A stretch of DNA of 64,000 nucleotides from Streptosporangiales bacterium (GCA_009379825.1 WHTA01000008.1:62001-126000), one strand, 5' to 3'; counted from the stretch's first letter, positions 1 through 11,197 are shown. Notes: generated from the sequence alone by a model not told the origin. Program-made: numbers and translations.

Positions 1-1277
<1,277 letters not shown>

Positions 1278-1435
1278 ACCTCCAGCGTGTCACGCCGCCG
1301 CCTGGTCGGCGGCGAGGGCCGTCGAGCACCGTGACACCGAGCACCCGGCACTCCAGCGCTGCCCCAACCTTGGGACTCGGCGTACTCGACATTGGGCCCG
1401 AGCAGGTCGATGTAATCCCAGACTCCACCTACCTC

Positions 1436-1756
1436 TCATGCGAAGTAGGCCAAGGCACCGAGAGCGCGCAGCCCGAAGACGAGCGGCGCGGCGATCTTGC
1501 CGAAGGCACGTCGGTAGACGTGCAGGGTGAGCGCGCATGCGAAGAACACGACCAAGCCGATGGCGGCCAGCAACCCGATCGTTCCAGCGCCGGCCAGGCC
1601 GATACCGAGGCCGACAGCAGCGACAGCCTTCGGTATGCCGGTCAGTGTCACGAAGGTTGGCGAGAGCCCCAGGCTGCGTGCATTGGCCAGCACGAAATCC
1701 GCGGTTCCGGTGACGGCCGTCTGCTGGATCCTGCCGATGATCGGCGCGATGGTCAC
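1436..1756 (-). CDS. DoxX-like membrane protein, apparently lacking the first membrane helix
   Basis: The 106-residue product from a GTG at 1756 contains LGLSPTFVTLTGIPKAVAAV and hydrophobic segments, followed by a short basic tail segment (RRAFGKIAAP). This matches the last three helices of DoxX/DoxX-like proteins (usually about 120-140 aa with four helices). The usual first helix (an FLxAGxxKL-type segment) is not found in any frame upstream, so the gene is either N-terminally truncated or starts abnormally. The frame stays open to 2023, but the extra N-terminal sequence is hydrophilic and overlaps the divergent DUF1772 gene, so I do not accept it. It may be a remnant. Confidence 0.55.
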   Translation of the reverse strand: MTIAPIIGRIQQTAVTGTADFVLANARSLGLSPTFVTLTGIPKAVAAVGLGIGLAGAGTIGLLAAIGLVVFFACALTLHVYRRAFGKIAAPLVFGLRALGALAYFA

Positions 1757-1776
1757 CCACGTCCGGCACGGCTCAC

Positions 1777-1800
1777 CCAAGTTCGTGACGGTGAACTTGG
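1777..1800. promoter_or_regulatory. Inverted repeat, candidate operator
   Basis: CCAAGTTC, 8 bp, then GAACTTGG: perfect 8-bp arms in the gap between the divergent DoxX-like and DUF1772 genes. This is a geometry typical of TetR/MarR-class operators. No cognate regulator is visible next to it. Confidence 0.4.
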
Positions 1801-1805
1801 TTATC

Positions 1806-1817
1806 TTGCTATAGCAA
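1806..1817. promoter_or_regulatory. Perfect 12-bp palindrome TTGCTATAGCAA (MarR-like operator)
   Basis: The palindrome lies between the DoxX-like and DUF1772 genes. Its core contains a TATAGC/GCTATA element that could be a -10 box on either strand, so a protein bound here would block both promoters. The TTGC-AT-GCAA style resembles known MarR-family sites; the assignment is inference. Confidence 0.45.
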
Positions 1818-1900
1818 CGTTCATCGCATGGGGCCGCTTCGGACCGGAGTCGTTCACCGGCTGACTGCGATGGGGAATGTCTATCGATCGGAGGACCGGC

Positions 1901-2359
1901 ATGAACGTCGGTCAGGTCGTCACCGTGCTGGCCCTCGTCGTCGCGGGGTTCACGGCCTGCGCCGAGTTCGGCTCGTACGCGTTCGTCCACCCGGTGATCC
2001 GCCGGCTGCCATTCGAACACCACGTCGCCGTCGAGCAGGGGCTGGTACGGACGTTCGGCCGGTTCATGCCGGTGGCGATGCCGGCCTCGTTCGCCCTGCT
2101 CGTCGCCTGGAGTGTGGTCGGGCAGAGCAATCCGTGGCTCGAGGTCGCGGCGCTCGTCCTGTGGGGCGCGGGTCTCGTCACGACGATCGTGGTGAACGTA
2201 GCGATCAACCGGCAGACCGCACGGCTGGACGTGGCCACCGTCGACGCCGAGCAGTGGCGTGCGGCGCGGGCCAGGTGGGAGCTGTTCCAGGCGTTCCGGT
2301 CATGGGCGTTCCTGCTGTCTTTCGTCATCGTCTGCGTCGCAACCGGCGCCGCCGGCTAG
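1901..2359 (+). CDS. DUF1772 (anthrone oxygenase-like) membrane protein
   Basis: The product is a 152-residue integral membrane protein with about four helices. It has the family pattern of an N-terminal helix ending near FVHP, a mid-protein WxVVGQSNPWLE loop, and a C-terminal RARWELFQAFRSWAFLLSF signature. The DUF1772 family includes fungal anthrone oxygenases and many bacterial proteins of unknown role. I chose ATG 1901 over ATG 1877 because GGAGG sits seven bases upstream of 1901. It is divergent from the DoxX-like gene, with two palindromes in the gap. Its last four bases overlap the convergent MmcQ/YjbR gene. Confidence 0.75.
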   Translation: MNVGQVVTVLALVVAGFTACAEFGSYAFVHPVIRRLPFEHHVAVEQGLVRTFGRFMPVAMPASFALLVAWSVVGQSNPWLEVAALVLWGAGLVTTIVVNVAINRQTARLDVATVDAEQWRAARARWELFQAFRSWAFLLSFVIVCVATGAAG

Positions 2360-2730
2360 CCGCCTCCCGGCCTGGCCACCTGTTCCGCGAGCCGTGCGGG
2401 CGCCTGGATGCAGTACGAGTCGGTCAGCAGCTCGGCCAGCTCGTCCCAGTCGGTGGCGTCGTCGAGCAGCAGGCCGACGACGTTGTGGCCCCACTCCGTC
2501 TTGAAGTACGGCGGCCCCAGCTGCTGGAACGCCATGACCTCGTCGGACGCGGCGCGGAAGGTGATCCGGTAGAGCTGGTCCTCGCCGCCGAAGACGTGCG
2601 CCACCGTCGCCTGGCCGACGCGCCAGCGCACGCCGACCCAGGCGTCCTCGAACACGCACTCGGGGAAGGCCTCGAGCACCGCGCCGAGCCGACGCACCCA
2701 CTCCTCGGGAACCTCGGGTCGCTCGCCCAC
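2356..2730 (-). CDS. MmcQ/YjbR family protein
   Basis: The 124-residue product has the CyaY-like MmcQ/YjbR fold pattern: a short N-terminal helix (LGAVLEAFPECVFED), WVGVRWRVGQATVAHVFG, a central strand pair, and a late FKTEWGHNVVGLLLDDATDW segment followed by a helix with YCIQAPARLAEQ. These proteins are often called DNA-binding by homology, but their function is not established. GTG 2730 was chosen because GGGGAG lies nine bases upstream; the open frame continues further 5' without family similarity. The 3' end overlaps the convergent DUF1772 gene by 4 bp. Confidence 0.75.
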   Translation of the reverse strand: MGERPEVPEEWVRRLGAVLEAFPECVFEDAWVGVRWRVGQATVAHVFGGEDQLYRITFRAASDEVMAFQQLGPPYFKTEWGHNVVGLLLDDATDWDELAELLTDSYCIQAPARLAEQVARPGGG

Positions 2731-2789
2731 GGCAGCAGTCTCCCCCACCCCACCGACACCGACGCGCCCCATCCTCGAGGAGCACGAGC

Positions 2790-3437
2790 TCAGCGTTCTG
2801 CTGCATCGTGAACGAGCAGCGCCGCCTGGACTCGGTTGGTGAGACCGAGCTTGGCCAGCGAGCGACTCACGTGTGCTTTCACGGTTGCCTCCCGCATCGA
2901 AAGCGCGCGACCGATCTCCGCGTTGGACAGTCCCTTCGCGACAGCCTGCAGCACCTCGTGTTTCCGGTCGATGAGTACGGCGAGGCGTTCGCGCGCGGCG
3001 TCGGCCTGGTACGGCCTGCGGTCGGCGCACGAGTCGATGAGCCGCTTGGTGACGGTGGGCGCGAGCATGGCGTTGCCCTCGACCACGGTCCGGACCGCCG
3101 TGACCAGGTCGCGCGGCGGCGTGTCCTTCAGCAGGAACCCGGCCGCGCCCAGGCGCAGCGCCTCGTGTACGTACTCGTCGAGGTCGAAGGTGGTCAGCAT
3201 GACGACCCTCGCCGGTACCTCCGAGCCGGTGATCTTCGCCGCGGCGGCAAGGCCGTCCATTCCCGGCATGCGCACGTCCATGAGCACTACGCCCGGAGAT
3301 GTCCGCAGCACTGCCGCGACGGCGTCCTCACCGTTGGCGGCCTCGGCCACGACGGAGATGTCGCTGGCCGACTCCAGGATCGTCCGCAGCCCGGCGCGCA
3401 CGAGCGGCTCATAGACGACGACGACCACTCGAATCAT
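2790..3437 (-). CDS. NarL/LuxR-type response regulator with an altered acidic pocket
   Basis: The 215-residue product has a receiver domain (residues 1-120) and a C-terminal LuxR helix-turn-helix (about 150-210, LSNAEIGRALSMREATVKAH). The phospho-acceptor Asp54 (LMDVRMPG), Thr82/83 and Lys104 (FLLKD) are present. The conserved Asp-Asp pair at the end of strand 1 is not: the N-terminus reads MIRVVVVVYEPLV, with Val8-Tyr9 where DD is expected. That pair coordinates Mg2+ for phosphorylation, so activation may be weak or phosphorylation-independent. It overlaps the histidine kinase gene by ATGA and is surely co-transcribed with it. Confidence 0.93.
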   Translation of the reverse strand: MIRVVVVVYEPLVRAGLRTILESASDISVVAEAANGEDAVAAVLRTSPGVVLMDVRMPGMDGLAAAAKITGSEVPARVVMLTTFDLDEYVHEALRLGAAGFLLKDTPPRDLVTAVRTVVEGNAMLAPTVTKRLIDSCADRRPYQADAARERLAVLIDRKHEVLQAVAKGLSNAEIGRALSMREATVKAHVSRSLAKLGLTNRVQAALLVHDAAER

Positions 3438-4654
3438 GACGTGCTCTCCGGCTCCGGTACGGGCAACCGCGCATGGACGGTAAAGCCGTCGTCCGCGTCC
3501 CGTCCGGCGTCGAGTGTCCCGCCGAGCAGCCGCGCACGTTCCCGCAGTCCGACCAACCCGAGGCCACTGCCAGGCGGCGAGGAGACGGGGCGGACAGGTC
3601 GCTCGTTGTGCACGGTCACCTCGACATGGTCCCGCGAGTACTGCCGCGCCACCCTGGTCGGCACGCCGCCCGCGTGTTTGCCCACGTTCGTCAGGGCCTC
3701 CTGCACGATCCGGTATGCGGTGTGGTCGACAGCGGCCGGCAACGGCCGTATGTCGCCGCTGTCGGTACGACCGACGCCGACGCCGGCGGCGCGAGACCGG
3801 TCGAGCAGCTCGTCGAGGTCGTCGAGGGTCTGCTGTGGTTCCCGCTCCTGGTCAGTCCCGGACGGCGAGCGCAGCACACCGAGGACGTGCCGAAGGTCCG
3901 CCAGTGCCTCCCTCCCGGCGCTGCGAATGACGGTCGCCTTCTCCGCAGTGCTCTCATCCGGCGCGGACACCGCAAGCGCCCCTGCCTGCAGAACGACCAG
4001 CGACACCTTGTGCGCAACGACATCGTGCATCTCGCGCGCGATACGCGCGCGCTCCTCCGCCCGGGCCTGCTCGTATCGGCTTTCTCGCTCGCGCTCCAGG
4101 TGCATGGCACGTTCGCGGAGCCCGGCGACCAGCTGGCGTCGCATCCGCACCCATAGTCCTACGAGGAACGGCAGCCCGATCAGTAGTGCCGTGACCAGAC
4201 CTGCGGACACGTACGGCTGCCCGGAGATCGCGGCGGTAACGAACAGTGGGATCGTGACGACCGCAGTCGTGCCGACGACGTATCGAAGGCGCTCGACTCG
4301 CCCGACCGGCAGGGTAGCCGCGTAGTACGAGGCGACGAACACGGCCGGCCACATCGCGAACAACAGCCAGACCGCCACCGCCACAGCGACCAGCGGCCAC
4401 AATCGTAGGCGTGCTGTCGCCGCAACTACCCCGGACGCGGCCGCGGGTACGACGACGAGCCAATCGGGCAGCTGCCATACCGACTGGACGTCGGTCACGG
4501 ACTGCACCGTCATGAACCCGTCGACCACGACCAGGGACAGCAGCAACACCGACAGACCAAGCACCCACGGAGCAGCTGCGTCGGCTACGCGCCCTGCTCT
4601 CGTCAGCACCCGGCGGCCGGTCGAAGGCGGCACCGAGGAATCTTCCACGGCCAC
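3434..4654 (-). CDS. Sensor histidine kinase (HisKA_3, NarL-type partner)
   Basis: The 406-residue product has several N-terminal membrane helices (about residues 28-175), a dimerisation/phospho-acceptor helix with His210 in IAREMHDVVAHKVSL, and a HATPase_c domain (N-box near YRIVQEALTNVGKHA, G-box GSGLGLVGLRERARLLGG). This is the DesK/NarX-like architecture that phosphorylates LuxR-type regulators. The partner response regulator follows directly with a 4-bp overlap. The sensed signal is unknown; there is no extracellular sensor domain, so sensing is probably in the membrane. Confidence 0.93.
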   Translation of the reverse strand: MAVEDSSVPPSTGRRVLTRAGRVADAAAPWVLGLSVLLLSLVVVDGFMTVQSVTDVQSVWQLPDWLVVVPAAASGVVAATARLRLWPLVAVAVAVWLLFAMWPAVFVASYYAATLPVGRVERLRYVVGTTAVVTIPLFVTAAISGQPYVSAGLVTALLIGLPFLVGLWVRMRRQLVAGLRERAMHLERERESRYEQARAEERARIAREMHDVVAHKVSLVVLQAGALAVSAPDESTAEKATVIRSAGREALADLRHVLGVLRSPSGTDQEREPQQTLDDLDELLDRSRAAGVGVGRTDSGDIRPLPAAVDHTAYRIVQEALTNVGKHAGGVPTRVARQYSRDHVEVTVHNERPVRPVSSPPGSGLGLVGLRERARLLGGTLDAGRDADDGFTVHARLPVPEPESTS

Positions 4655-4758
4655 CAGCGTAGGTCGCCCGCCCGGAGCCGACGCTCATACTTAAGTAGCA
4701 GCGCCGGATCGCCGGTCGGTCGATGTCGCTTCCCGCGAGCGGCGGCATGTTGGGTGAC

Positions 4759-6224
4759 ATGCACACCAGCCAGTCATTGCGATCCCTGCTGACGGCGGTT
4801 GCCGTCAGCGCCCTGCTGCCGGCGACCTCGGCCCCGAGCGCACCGTCGAGAAGTACGTCCAGGACACCGTCGAGTCTGGGGTGCCAGGGATCGCCGTCGC
4901 CGTGCTCGAAGGCGACGAGATCCTGCACACCGCAGCCGCAGGGACCAATGGCCGCGGCGGAGAACTGACGACGGGCACGCCGATGCGCATCGAGTCGCTG
5001 TCCAAGTCGTTCACGTCGCTGGCCGTGATGCAGCTCGTCGAGCGTGGCAGCGTCGATCTCGACGAGCCCGTCAGGCGATACCTGCCGGAGTTCGAGCTGT
5101 ACGATGCTCGCCAGGACCGGGTCACCGTGCGTCAGCTACTGAACCAGACGTCCGGTATGGCGGACGAGGCCGCACCCGACCTCTACGAGGCGGACACGAC
5201 CACCCTCGCCGAGTCGGTCGCCAGGCTGCGCACCGCACATCTGGTGTCCGCCCCGGGAGCCCAGTCCCACTACCACAATCCGAACTACGCGGTGGCCGCC
5301 CGTCTCGTCGAGAAGGTCAGCGGGCAACCCTTCGCCGACTACCTCGACAAGAAGGTGTTCGAGCCGGTCGGCATGCACTCGACCTTCGACACCCAGACCG
5401 CGGACCAGCGCGTTCCCGGCATGGCCGCCGGCCACACCATGGCCTACGACCGACCGTTCGAGAGCGACGGCATCGACTACTTCGCCGAAGGCTCGGGCGG
5501 TGTGGTGAGCACAGCGGACGACCTGGCCCGCTGGCTGGTGACGCAGAGCTCCCGGGGACGCACATCCACCGGCGACCAGCTGGTCTCGCCGGAGGGCATC
5601 GCCGAGATGCACCGCCCGCAGCCGAACGCCGATGGCTACGGCCTCGGCTGGTACCACGCCGAGTCGGCCGAGGGCCCACCGGTACGGACCTCCCACACCG
5701 GCTCAGGCGCGAGCTTCGGGGCCTACCAGGGTCTGTTCACCAAGTCCGGGTACGGAGTCGCCGTCCTCGTCAACCACGGGGCCGGGTTGACCGCCGCGGA
5801 CCCGGGCGTGCTCGGCCAGAACCTGCTGTCCGAGCTCGATCCCGATATCCCGCCCCTGTCGGGCAGCGGCCACGGGCTGCGCAACGACCTCATCCTCACC
5901 GCGCTCGTGCTTCTCACCCTCGCCCTGGGCGTACGCGGGGTCGTACGTGCACGCCGCCGGGCGCAGCGGCGCGTCAACCGGTCGCGACTCGGCACCGCAG
6001 CTCGACTGCTGCCGCTGCTGCTGGTCGTTGCGGCCGTGCTGAGCGTGCCGACCCTGCAGCTCATGGCGACCGGTCGGACGGCACCGTACTCGTTGCTCTT
6101 CTACGTGATGCCGGTCGCAGTGGTCTGGCTGCTCCTCGCCGGACTGGCCGCGAGCTCGGTGCTCGCCCTCCGGTCGTTGCACTACGTCCGCGCTCGCCGG
6201 GCGACATCGGACAACAAACCGTGA
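4759..6224 (+). CDS. Class C beta-lactamase-fold serine hydrolase with C-terminal membrane helices; frameshift after the signal peptide
   Basis: The mature enzyme has the SxxK nucleophile motif (SLSKSF), a YxN motif (YHNPNY) and a C-terminal HTGSG box, typical of D,D-peptidase/esterase-like serine hydrolases. About three membrane helices follow at the C-terminus. The catalytic frame has no start before GTG 4881, but a good signal peptide (MHTSQSLRSLLTAVAVSALL) begins at ATG 4759 in another frame. One base missing near 4842 would join them into a 488-residue secreted, membrane-anchored protein. As written, the catalytic frame could only start at 4881, inside the first strand. Confidence 0.85.
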
Positions 6225-6375
6225 CCAACTCGCTCGTATCCGTATGCACCGGGTCTCGGACCGACAACGCGCCCGCCACGCTTCGCGTTGAACCGGATGG
6301 CGCGTGTGATCCACGTCGCCAAACCACGTACCATGCGGTACTGCTGGCCGTGCGGGAGAAGGCGAAGGAACATAC

Positions 6376-7410
6376 ATGGCAGACGGTCCTGGCCGTCCGA
6401 CAACCCCCGCAGGTGGCGTCGGCCCCAGAATCGCAGCGTGTGCCCTCATCGTGGGGGTCGGTGTGCTCGTCGCCCTCCTGCTGATCCCAGGTGTCGGGAA
6501 CCGCGCCAGCGCAGGTGACCGGGACGAACCCGGCGCCACGCCGACGCCGGTCGACTCCAAGTCGCTGCACGACTTCGGTGACCGGCTGCCCGCCAAGGAC
6601 CGCACCGCCCGGCTCGCGGACATCGAGGAAGTACGCATCCCGGTCGACGGCGTGACGCGCAAGGCGCTGGTCTACATCCCGTCCGGGGTCAGCAAGAACG
6701 CACCGGCGTTCGTCGCCGTACACGGGTACACAAGCAGCGCGCAGGCGCTGGTCAGGCGGACGAGCTACGTCGACCTCGCCGAGCGCAACGGCTGGATCCT
6801 GGCGATGCCGCAGGGCCGGAAGTACGCCAACGGTCAGCACGCCTGGAACGCCGGCACCTGCTGCGGCGGGGCGCCGTCCGCCGAAACCGACGACGTGAAG
6901 TTCATCGACGCCCTCGCGAAGGAGCTGGTGGACGACTACGGCGCCGACCGGGACCGGCTCTTCTACCACGGCTACTCGAACGGAGCGATGCTCGGCTACA
7001 AGGTCGCGTGCCGCCCGCAGCAGCCGTTCCGCGCCTTCGCGTTCCTCTCCGGCACCCTGGTCAGCCCGTGCACGCAGAGCTCGGGCGCGCCCATCCTCGC
7101 CATCCACGGCCTGCGCGACGGCACCGTGCCGTACGTCGGCAGCCGATGGCGGGTGGGACTGCAGACCAAGCTGCCGCCGGTGCTCGACTCGGCCAACACC
7201 GCGGCCGTGCTCAACGGCTGCCGATCGCCGCTGGACAGCAGCTCACCGCGGGATCGGCAGGTGCGGGTGCTCGAGGCCGACTGCCCGTCGGAGTCCCCGG
7301 TCGAGCTGGTCACGGTGTCGAATATGACCCACCAGTGGACCGAGGACGGCGACCGCTACGGCCTCAACGAGACCCGCTACTCCACGAAGTGGCTGCTCGC
7401 GCACTCCTGA
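6376..7410 (+). CDS. Membrane-anchored alpha/beta hydrolase, LpqC / PHB-depolymerase-like esterase (COG3509)
   Basis: The 344-residue product has one N-terminal membrane helix or signal anchor (residues 20-40). It is followed by an esterase domain containing FVAVHGYTSS (oxyanion region), QHAWNAGTCCG (a family hallmark), and the nucleophile elbow HGYSNGAM. ILAIHGLRDGTVPY carries the likely Asp, and NMTHQW the His. The family includes polyhydroxybutyrate depolymerase-like, feruloyl and mycobacterial LpqC esterases; the substrate is unknown. GAAGGA precedes the ATG. It ends 6 bp from the convergent small membrane gene. Confidence 0.85.
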   Translation: MADGPGRPTTPAGGVGPRIAACALIVGVGVLVALLLIPGVGNRASAGDRDEPGATPTPVDSKSLHDFGDRLPAKDRTARLADIEEVRIPVDGVTRKALVYIPSGVSKNAPAFVAVHGYTSSAQALVRRTSYVDLAERNGWILAMPQGRKYANGQHAWNAGTCCGGAPSAETDDVKFIDALAKELVDDYGADRDRLFYHGYSNGAMLGYKVACRPQQPFRAFAFLSGTLVSPCTQSSGAPILAIHGLRDGTVPYVGSRWRVGLQTKLPPVLDSANTAAVLNGCRSPLDSSSPRDRQVRVLEADCPSESPVELVTVSNMTHQWTEDGDRYGLNETRYSTKWLLAHS

Positions 7411-7416
7411 CGCGCG

Positions 7417-7575
7417 CTACTCGCCGCGGTCGACGTCGATCTTGCGCAGGTGCTTGATCATCGACCTGGCCAGCAGGAACACCGCGAGGCCGAGGAACGC
7501 GAACAGCGCGAAGCCGAGCAGTCCCGGCGTCACCGCCCACTTGGAGATCAACACGCCCGCGAAGGTCAGGTACAT
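7417..7575 (-). CDS. Small one-to-two-helix membrane protein downstream of mca
   Basis: This 52-residue ORF starts MYLTFAGVLISKWAVTPGLL, is almost entirely hydrophobic, and ends in a basic/acidic tail (MIKHLRKIDVDRGE). Its ATG lies inside the last codons of mca (10-bp overlap), which suggests translational coupling. A short membrane gene in this position is, from memory, common next to actinobacterial mca. No function is known. Confidence 0.7.
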   Translation of the reverse strand: MYLTFAGVLISKWAVTPGLLGFALFAFLGLAVFLLARSMIKHLRKIDVDRGE

Positions 7576-8495
7576 GGCGCCTCGATCCGGTCGCGCACCC
7601 CCGCGAAGAGGTCGGCCTCGGGGAGCTCGACCTCGACGTGCGAACGTGCCAGGTGGTAGTCGTCCGTGGGCCAGGCTACCTGCTGGACGTCGAGCGGCAC
7701 GGCGAACCAGTGCCCGTTCGGGTCGACCTGGGTGGCGTGCGCGAGCAGCGCCCGGTCGCGTATCTCCAGGTAGTCGGCACAGTCGACGTTGGTGGTCACC
7801 GGCACCACCTTGCGGTCGTCGTGCTCCCACTGCGCCAGCCGCTCGCCGTACGGCGACTCCAGCCCGCGCCGCTCCATCTCCGCGTGCAGCGCCGCGAACC
7901 GGTCGTAGTGGAACGAGACGTTGTAGTAGAGCTTCTGCGGCTGCCAGGGCTCGCCCGCGTCCGGGTAGCGCTGCGGGTCGCCGGCGGCCTCGAACGCCTC
8001 CACCGAGACCCGGTGGCACATGATGTGGTCCGGGTGCGGGTAGCCGCCGTTCTCGTCGTACGTGGTGATCACGTGCGGCTTGAACTGCCTGATCAGCCGC
8101 ACCAACGGCTCGGCCGCCACCTCGATGGGCTGCAGTGCGAAGCAGCCGTCGGGCAGTGGCGGCAGCGGGTCGCCCTCGGGCAGGCCGGAGTCGACGAACC
8201 CCAGCCAGACGTGGTCGACGCCGAGCGCCTCGATGGCCCGCGCCATCTCCTCCCTGCGCACCTTCGGCAGGTCGGCAAGCAGCTGCGGGTCTTCCTGCAA
8301 TGCGGGATTGAGCACGTCTCCCCGTTCACCACCGGTGCAGGTGGCGACGACGACCTCGGCGCCCTCGGCGAGGTACATGGCGAGACTCGGCGCACCCTTG
8401 CTGGACTCGTCGTCCGGGTGCGCGTGCACAGCCAACAATCGCAGGCCCGCAGACGGGCCTGGCCGGCCGTCGGGGCCAGTGACAACACGGGGCAC
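7566..8495 (-). CDS. mca: Mycothiol S-conjugate amidase
   Basis: The 309-residue product is a PIG-L/LmbE-family zinc amidase. The zinc-binding motif LLAVHAHPDDESSKG lies near the N-terminus and GYPHPDHIMCHRVS in the middle; TCTGGERGD is also typical. Mca cleaves mycothiol S-conjugates to a mercapturic acid and GlcN-inositol, detoxifying electrophiles and antibiotics. Its length and full-length similarity favour Mca over the deacetylase MshB. I chose GTG 8495, with GGGAGG about 10 bases upstream; an ATG at 8528 is also open. It is divergent from greA. Confidence 0.93.
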   Translation of the reverse strand: MPRVVTGPDGRPGPSAGLRLLAVHAHPDDESSKGAPSLAMYLAEGAEVVVATCTGGERGDVLNPALQEDPQLLADLPKVRREEMARAIEALGVDHVWLGFVDSGLPEGDPLPPLPDGCFALQPIEVAAEPLVRLIRQFKPHVITTYDENGGYPHPDHIMCHRVSVEAFEAAGDPQRYPDAGEPWQPQKLYYNVSFHYDRFAALHAEMERRGLESPYGERLAQWEHDDRKVVPVTTNVDCADYLEIRDRALLAHATQVDPNGHWFAVPLDVQQVAWPTDDYHLARSHVEVELPEADLFAGVRDRIEAPCT

Positions 8496-8592
8496 GAAAC
8501 GTAGCCCTCCCAATTCGCTTGGACGCATGGCAGACTTACACGTCACAATTGTCGCTGAACCCGAGCTTCGACCGAGCGGAGACCCGCTGACC

Positions 8593-8694
8593 GTGAGCAG
8601 CACACGACCGCAGGCCACCGGAGACGCTACGCGTCGCCGGGTGGTGGCTGTGGGCTGCCTGGTGGACGGTCGCACTTCGTCGCGCTGGCGCTGA
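8593..8694 (+). other. Very short ORF in the mca-greA gap, possible remnant
   Basis: A 33-codon frame (GTG start, VSSTRPQATGDATRRRVVAV) sits where many actinomycetes carry a DUF4307 membrane gene between mca and greA. It resembles only the start of such a protein, and the gap is too short for a complete one. It could be a remnant or chance. Confidence 0.2.
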
Positions 8695-8753
8695 GCCGCG
8701 CGGGTCGCTCGAGTTTTCTTTCCCGTATTCCCCTGTATCCGAGGAGTGCTGTC

Positions 8754-9239
8754 GTGACCCATAACAGCGTCAACTGGCTCACCCAAGAGGCTTACGACCG
8801 CCTCAAGGAGGAGCTTGACCACCTGACCGGACCTGGTCGCACGGAACTCGCGAAGAAGATCGAAGAGGCCCGCGCCGAAGGTGACCTGCGCGAGAACGGC
8901 GGTTACCACGCCGCCAAGGAAGAGCAGGGCAAGGCAGAGGGGCGGATCAGGCAGCTCCAGGACATGCTGCGCAACGCCGAGGTCGGACAGAAGCCGGCGG
9001 ACAGCGGCGTGGTCGAGCCAGGGATGCAGGTCACGGTGCAGTTCCCCGACGGCGACGAGATGTCGTTCCTACTCGGCTCCCGGGAGGTGGCCGCGGACGG
9101 CATCGAGGCGTACTCCGTGCAGTCGCCGCTCGGTTCGGCCATCAACGGCAAGAAGATCGGCGACAAGGCCGCCTACACCCTGCCGAACGGCAGCGAGATG
9201 GCCGTCACCGTGACGGAGGCCAAGCCCTTCGCGGCCTGA
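8754..9239 (+). CDS. greA: Transcription elongation factor GreA
   Basis: The 161-residue product has the N-terminal coiled-coil of GreA with the acidic tip residues in EGDLRENGGYHAAKEEQGK (Asp and Glu of the DLRE tip, which deliver Mg2+ to the RNA polymerase active site). The C-terminal FKBP-like domain includes SPLGSAINGKKIGDKAAYTLP. GreA rescues backtracked RNA polymerase by stimulating transcript cleavage. The start is GTG 8754, preceded by GAGGAGTG. A strong hairpin follows the gene. Confidence 0.97.
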   Translation: MTHNSVNWLTQEAYDRLKEELDHLTGPGRTELAKKIEEARAEGDLRENGGYHAAKEEQGKAEGRIRQLQDMLRNAEVGQKPADSGVVEPGMQVTVQFPDGDEMSFLLGSREVAADGIEAYSVQSPLGSAINGKKIGDKAAYTLPNGSEMAVTVTEAKPFAA

Positions 9240-9266
9240 CCCGCGTACGCAGAGTTGCACGCTGCA

Positions 9267-9293
9267 TGGTGCCCGGTCGTCGACCGGGCACCA
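9267..9293. terminator. Hairpin between convergent greA and Lrp gene
   Basis: TGGTGCCCGGTC, a GTC loop, then the exact complement: a 12-bp GC-rich stem with a 3-nt loop. It has no U-tract, as is usual for high-GC actinomycetes. It sits between the converging 3' ends of greA and the Lrp/AsnC gene and would work in both directions. Confidence 0.8.
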
Positions 9294-9299
9294 CCCGTG

Positions 9300-9767
9300 T
9301 CAGCCACCGACGCTGGTCCGTACGAGCGGCAGGACGCGGTACGGCACCGGCGTGGACATCGCGATCACCGTGGACATCCGGATGATGCCGGCGAAGCCGA
9401 GTACCTGGTCGATCACCTGCTGCAGGTCGCCGTTGCTGCGCGCGACGATGCGACAGAGCAGGTCGCCCGGCCCGGTGATGGTGTGCACCTCGAGCACCTC
9501 GGGTATCTCGGCGAGGTGCTCCGCGACCTCGTGCCCGCTGCCCTGCCTGATCTCCACCGTCGCGAACGCCGTGACGCCGTAGCCGATCGCCGCAGCGTCC
9601 ACGTCCGGCCCGAAGCCGCGCACTATGCCGGTACGTTGCAGCCGGTCCAGCCTGGCCTGCACGGTGCCCCTGGCGACGCCGAGCCGGCGGGAGCACTCCA
9701 GCACCCCAAGCCGCGGCTCGTCCTCGAGCAGGCTGAGCAGGCGCGCGTCGAGCGCGTCGATCCCCAT
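9300..9767 (-). CDS. Lrp/AsnC family regulator next to hppD
   Basis: The 155-residue product has an N-terminal winged HTH (LDARLLSLLEDEPRLGVLEC then RRLGVARGTVQARLDRLQ) and a C-terminal RAM/AsnC ligand domain (VHTITGPGDLLCRIVARSN). ATG 9767 has GGGAGGCGG upstream; the longer open frame lacks family similarity and runs into the hppD leader. It is transcribed away from hppD with about 160 bp between them. The arrangement suggests control of tyrosine catabolism, with an amino acid or keto-acid as effector. Confidence 0.9.
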   Translation of the reverse strand: MGIDALDARLLSLLEDEPRLGVLECSRRLGVARGTVQARLDRLQRTGIVRGFGPDVDAAAIGYGVTAFATVEIRQGSGHEVAEHLAEIPEVLEVHTITGPGDLLCRIVARSNGDLQQVIDQVLGFAGIIRMSTVIAMSTPVPYRVLPLVRTSVGG

Positions 9768-9859
9768 CGCACCGCCTCCCGGTGAGCATGCTGAACAGAT
9801 CAGCGGCATAGTCGCCGTGCCCACTGTACATATTGACCAGTTGATTACGGCTGAGTTGA

Positions 9860-11095
<1,236 letters not shown>

Positions 11096-11109
11096 CCGCC
11101 CGCCGTTCG

Positions 11110-11138
11110 GGTCCCGGCCGCCACGTTCGGCCGGGACC
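11110..11138 (+). terminator. Hairpin after hppD
   Basis: GGTCCCGGCCG, a 7-nt loop, and CGGCCGGGACC form an 11-bp perfect stem 14 bp after the hppD stop. There is no U-tract, consistent with an actinobacterial terminator. Confidence 0.7.
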
Positions 11139-11197
11139 AACCCCCCGTCCCCACCGGTTGTGCTGGACGCCGCCAGCCGATACGGCAGGATGGGCAC

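Noticed and set aside
4799-6484. 561-codon frame overlapping the serine hydrolase
   Set aside because: It is the +1 shadow of the hydrolase, Arg-rich and without motifs. Only its first 15 codons matter, to show that no third frame explains the broken N-terminus.
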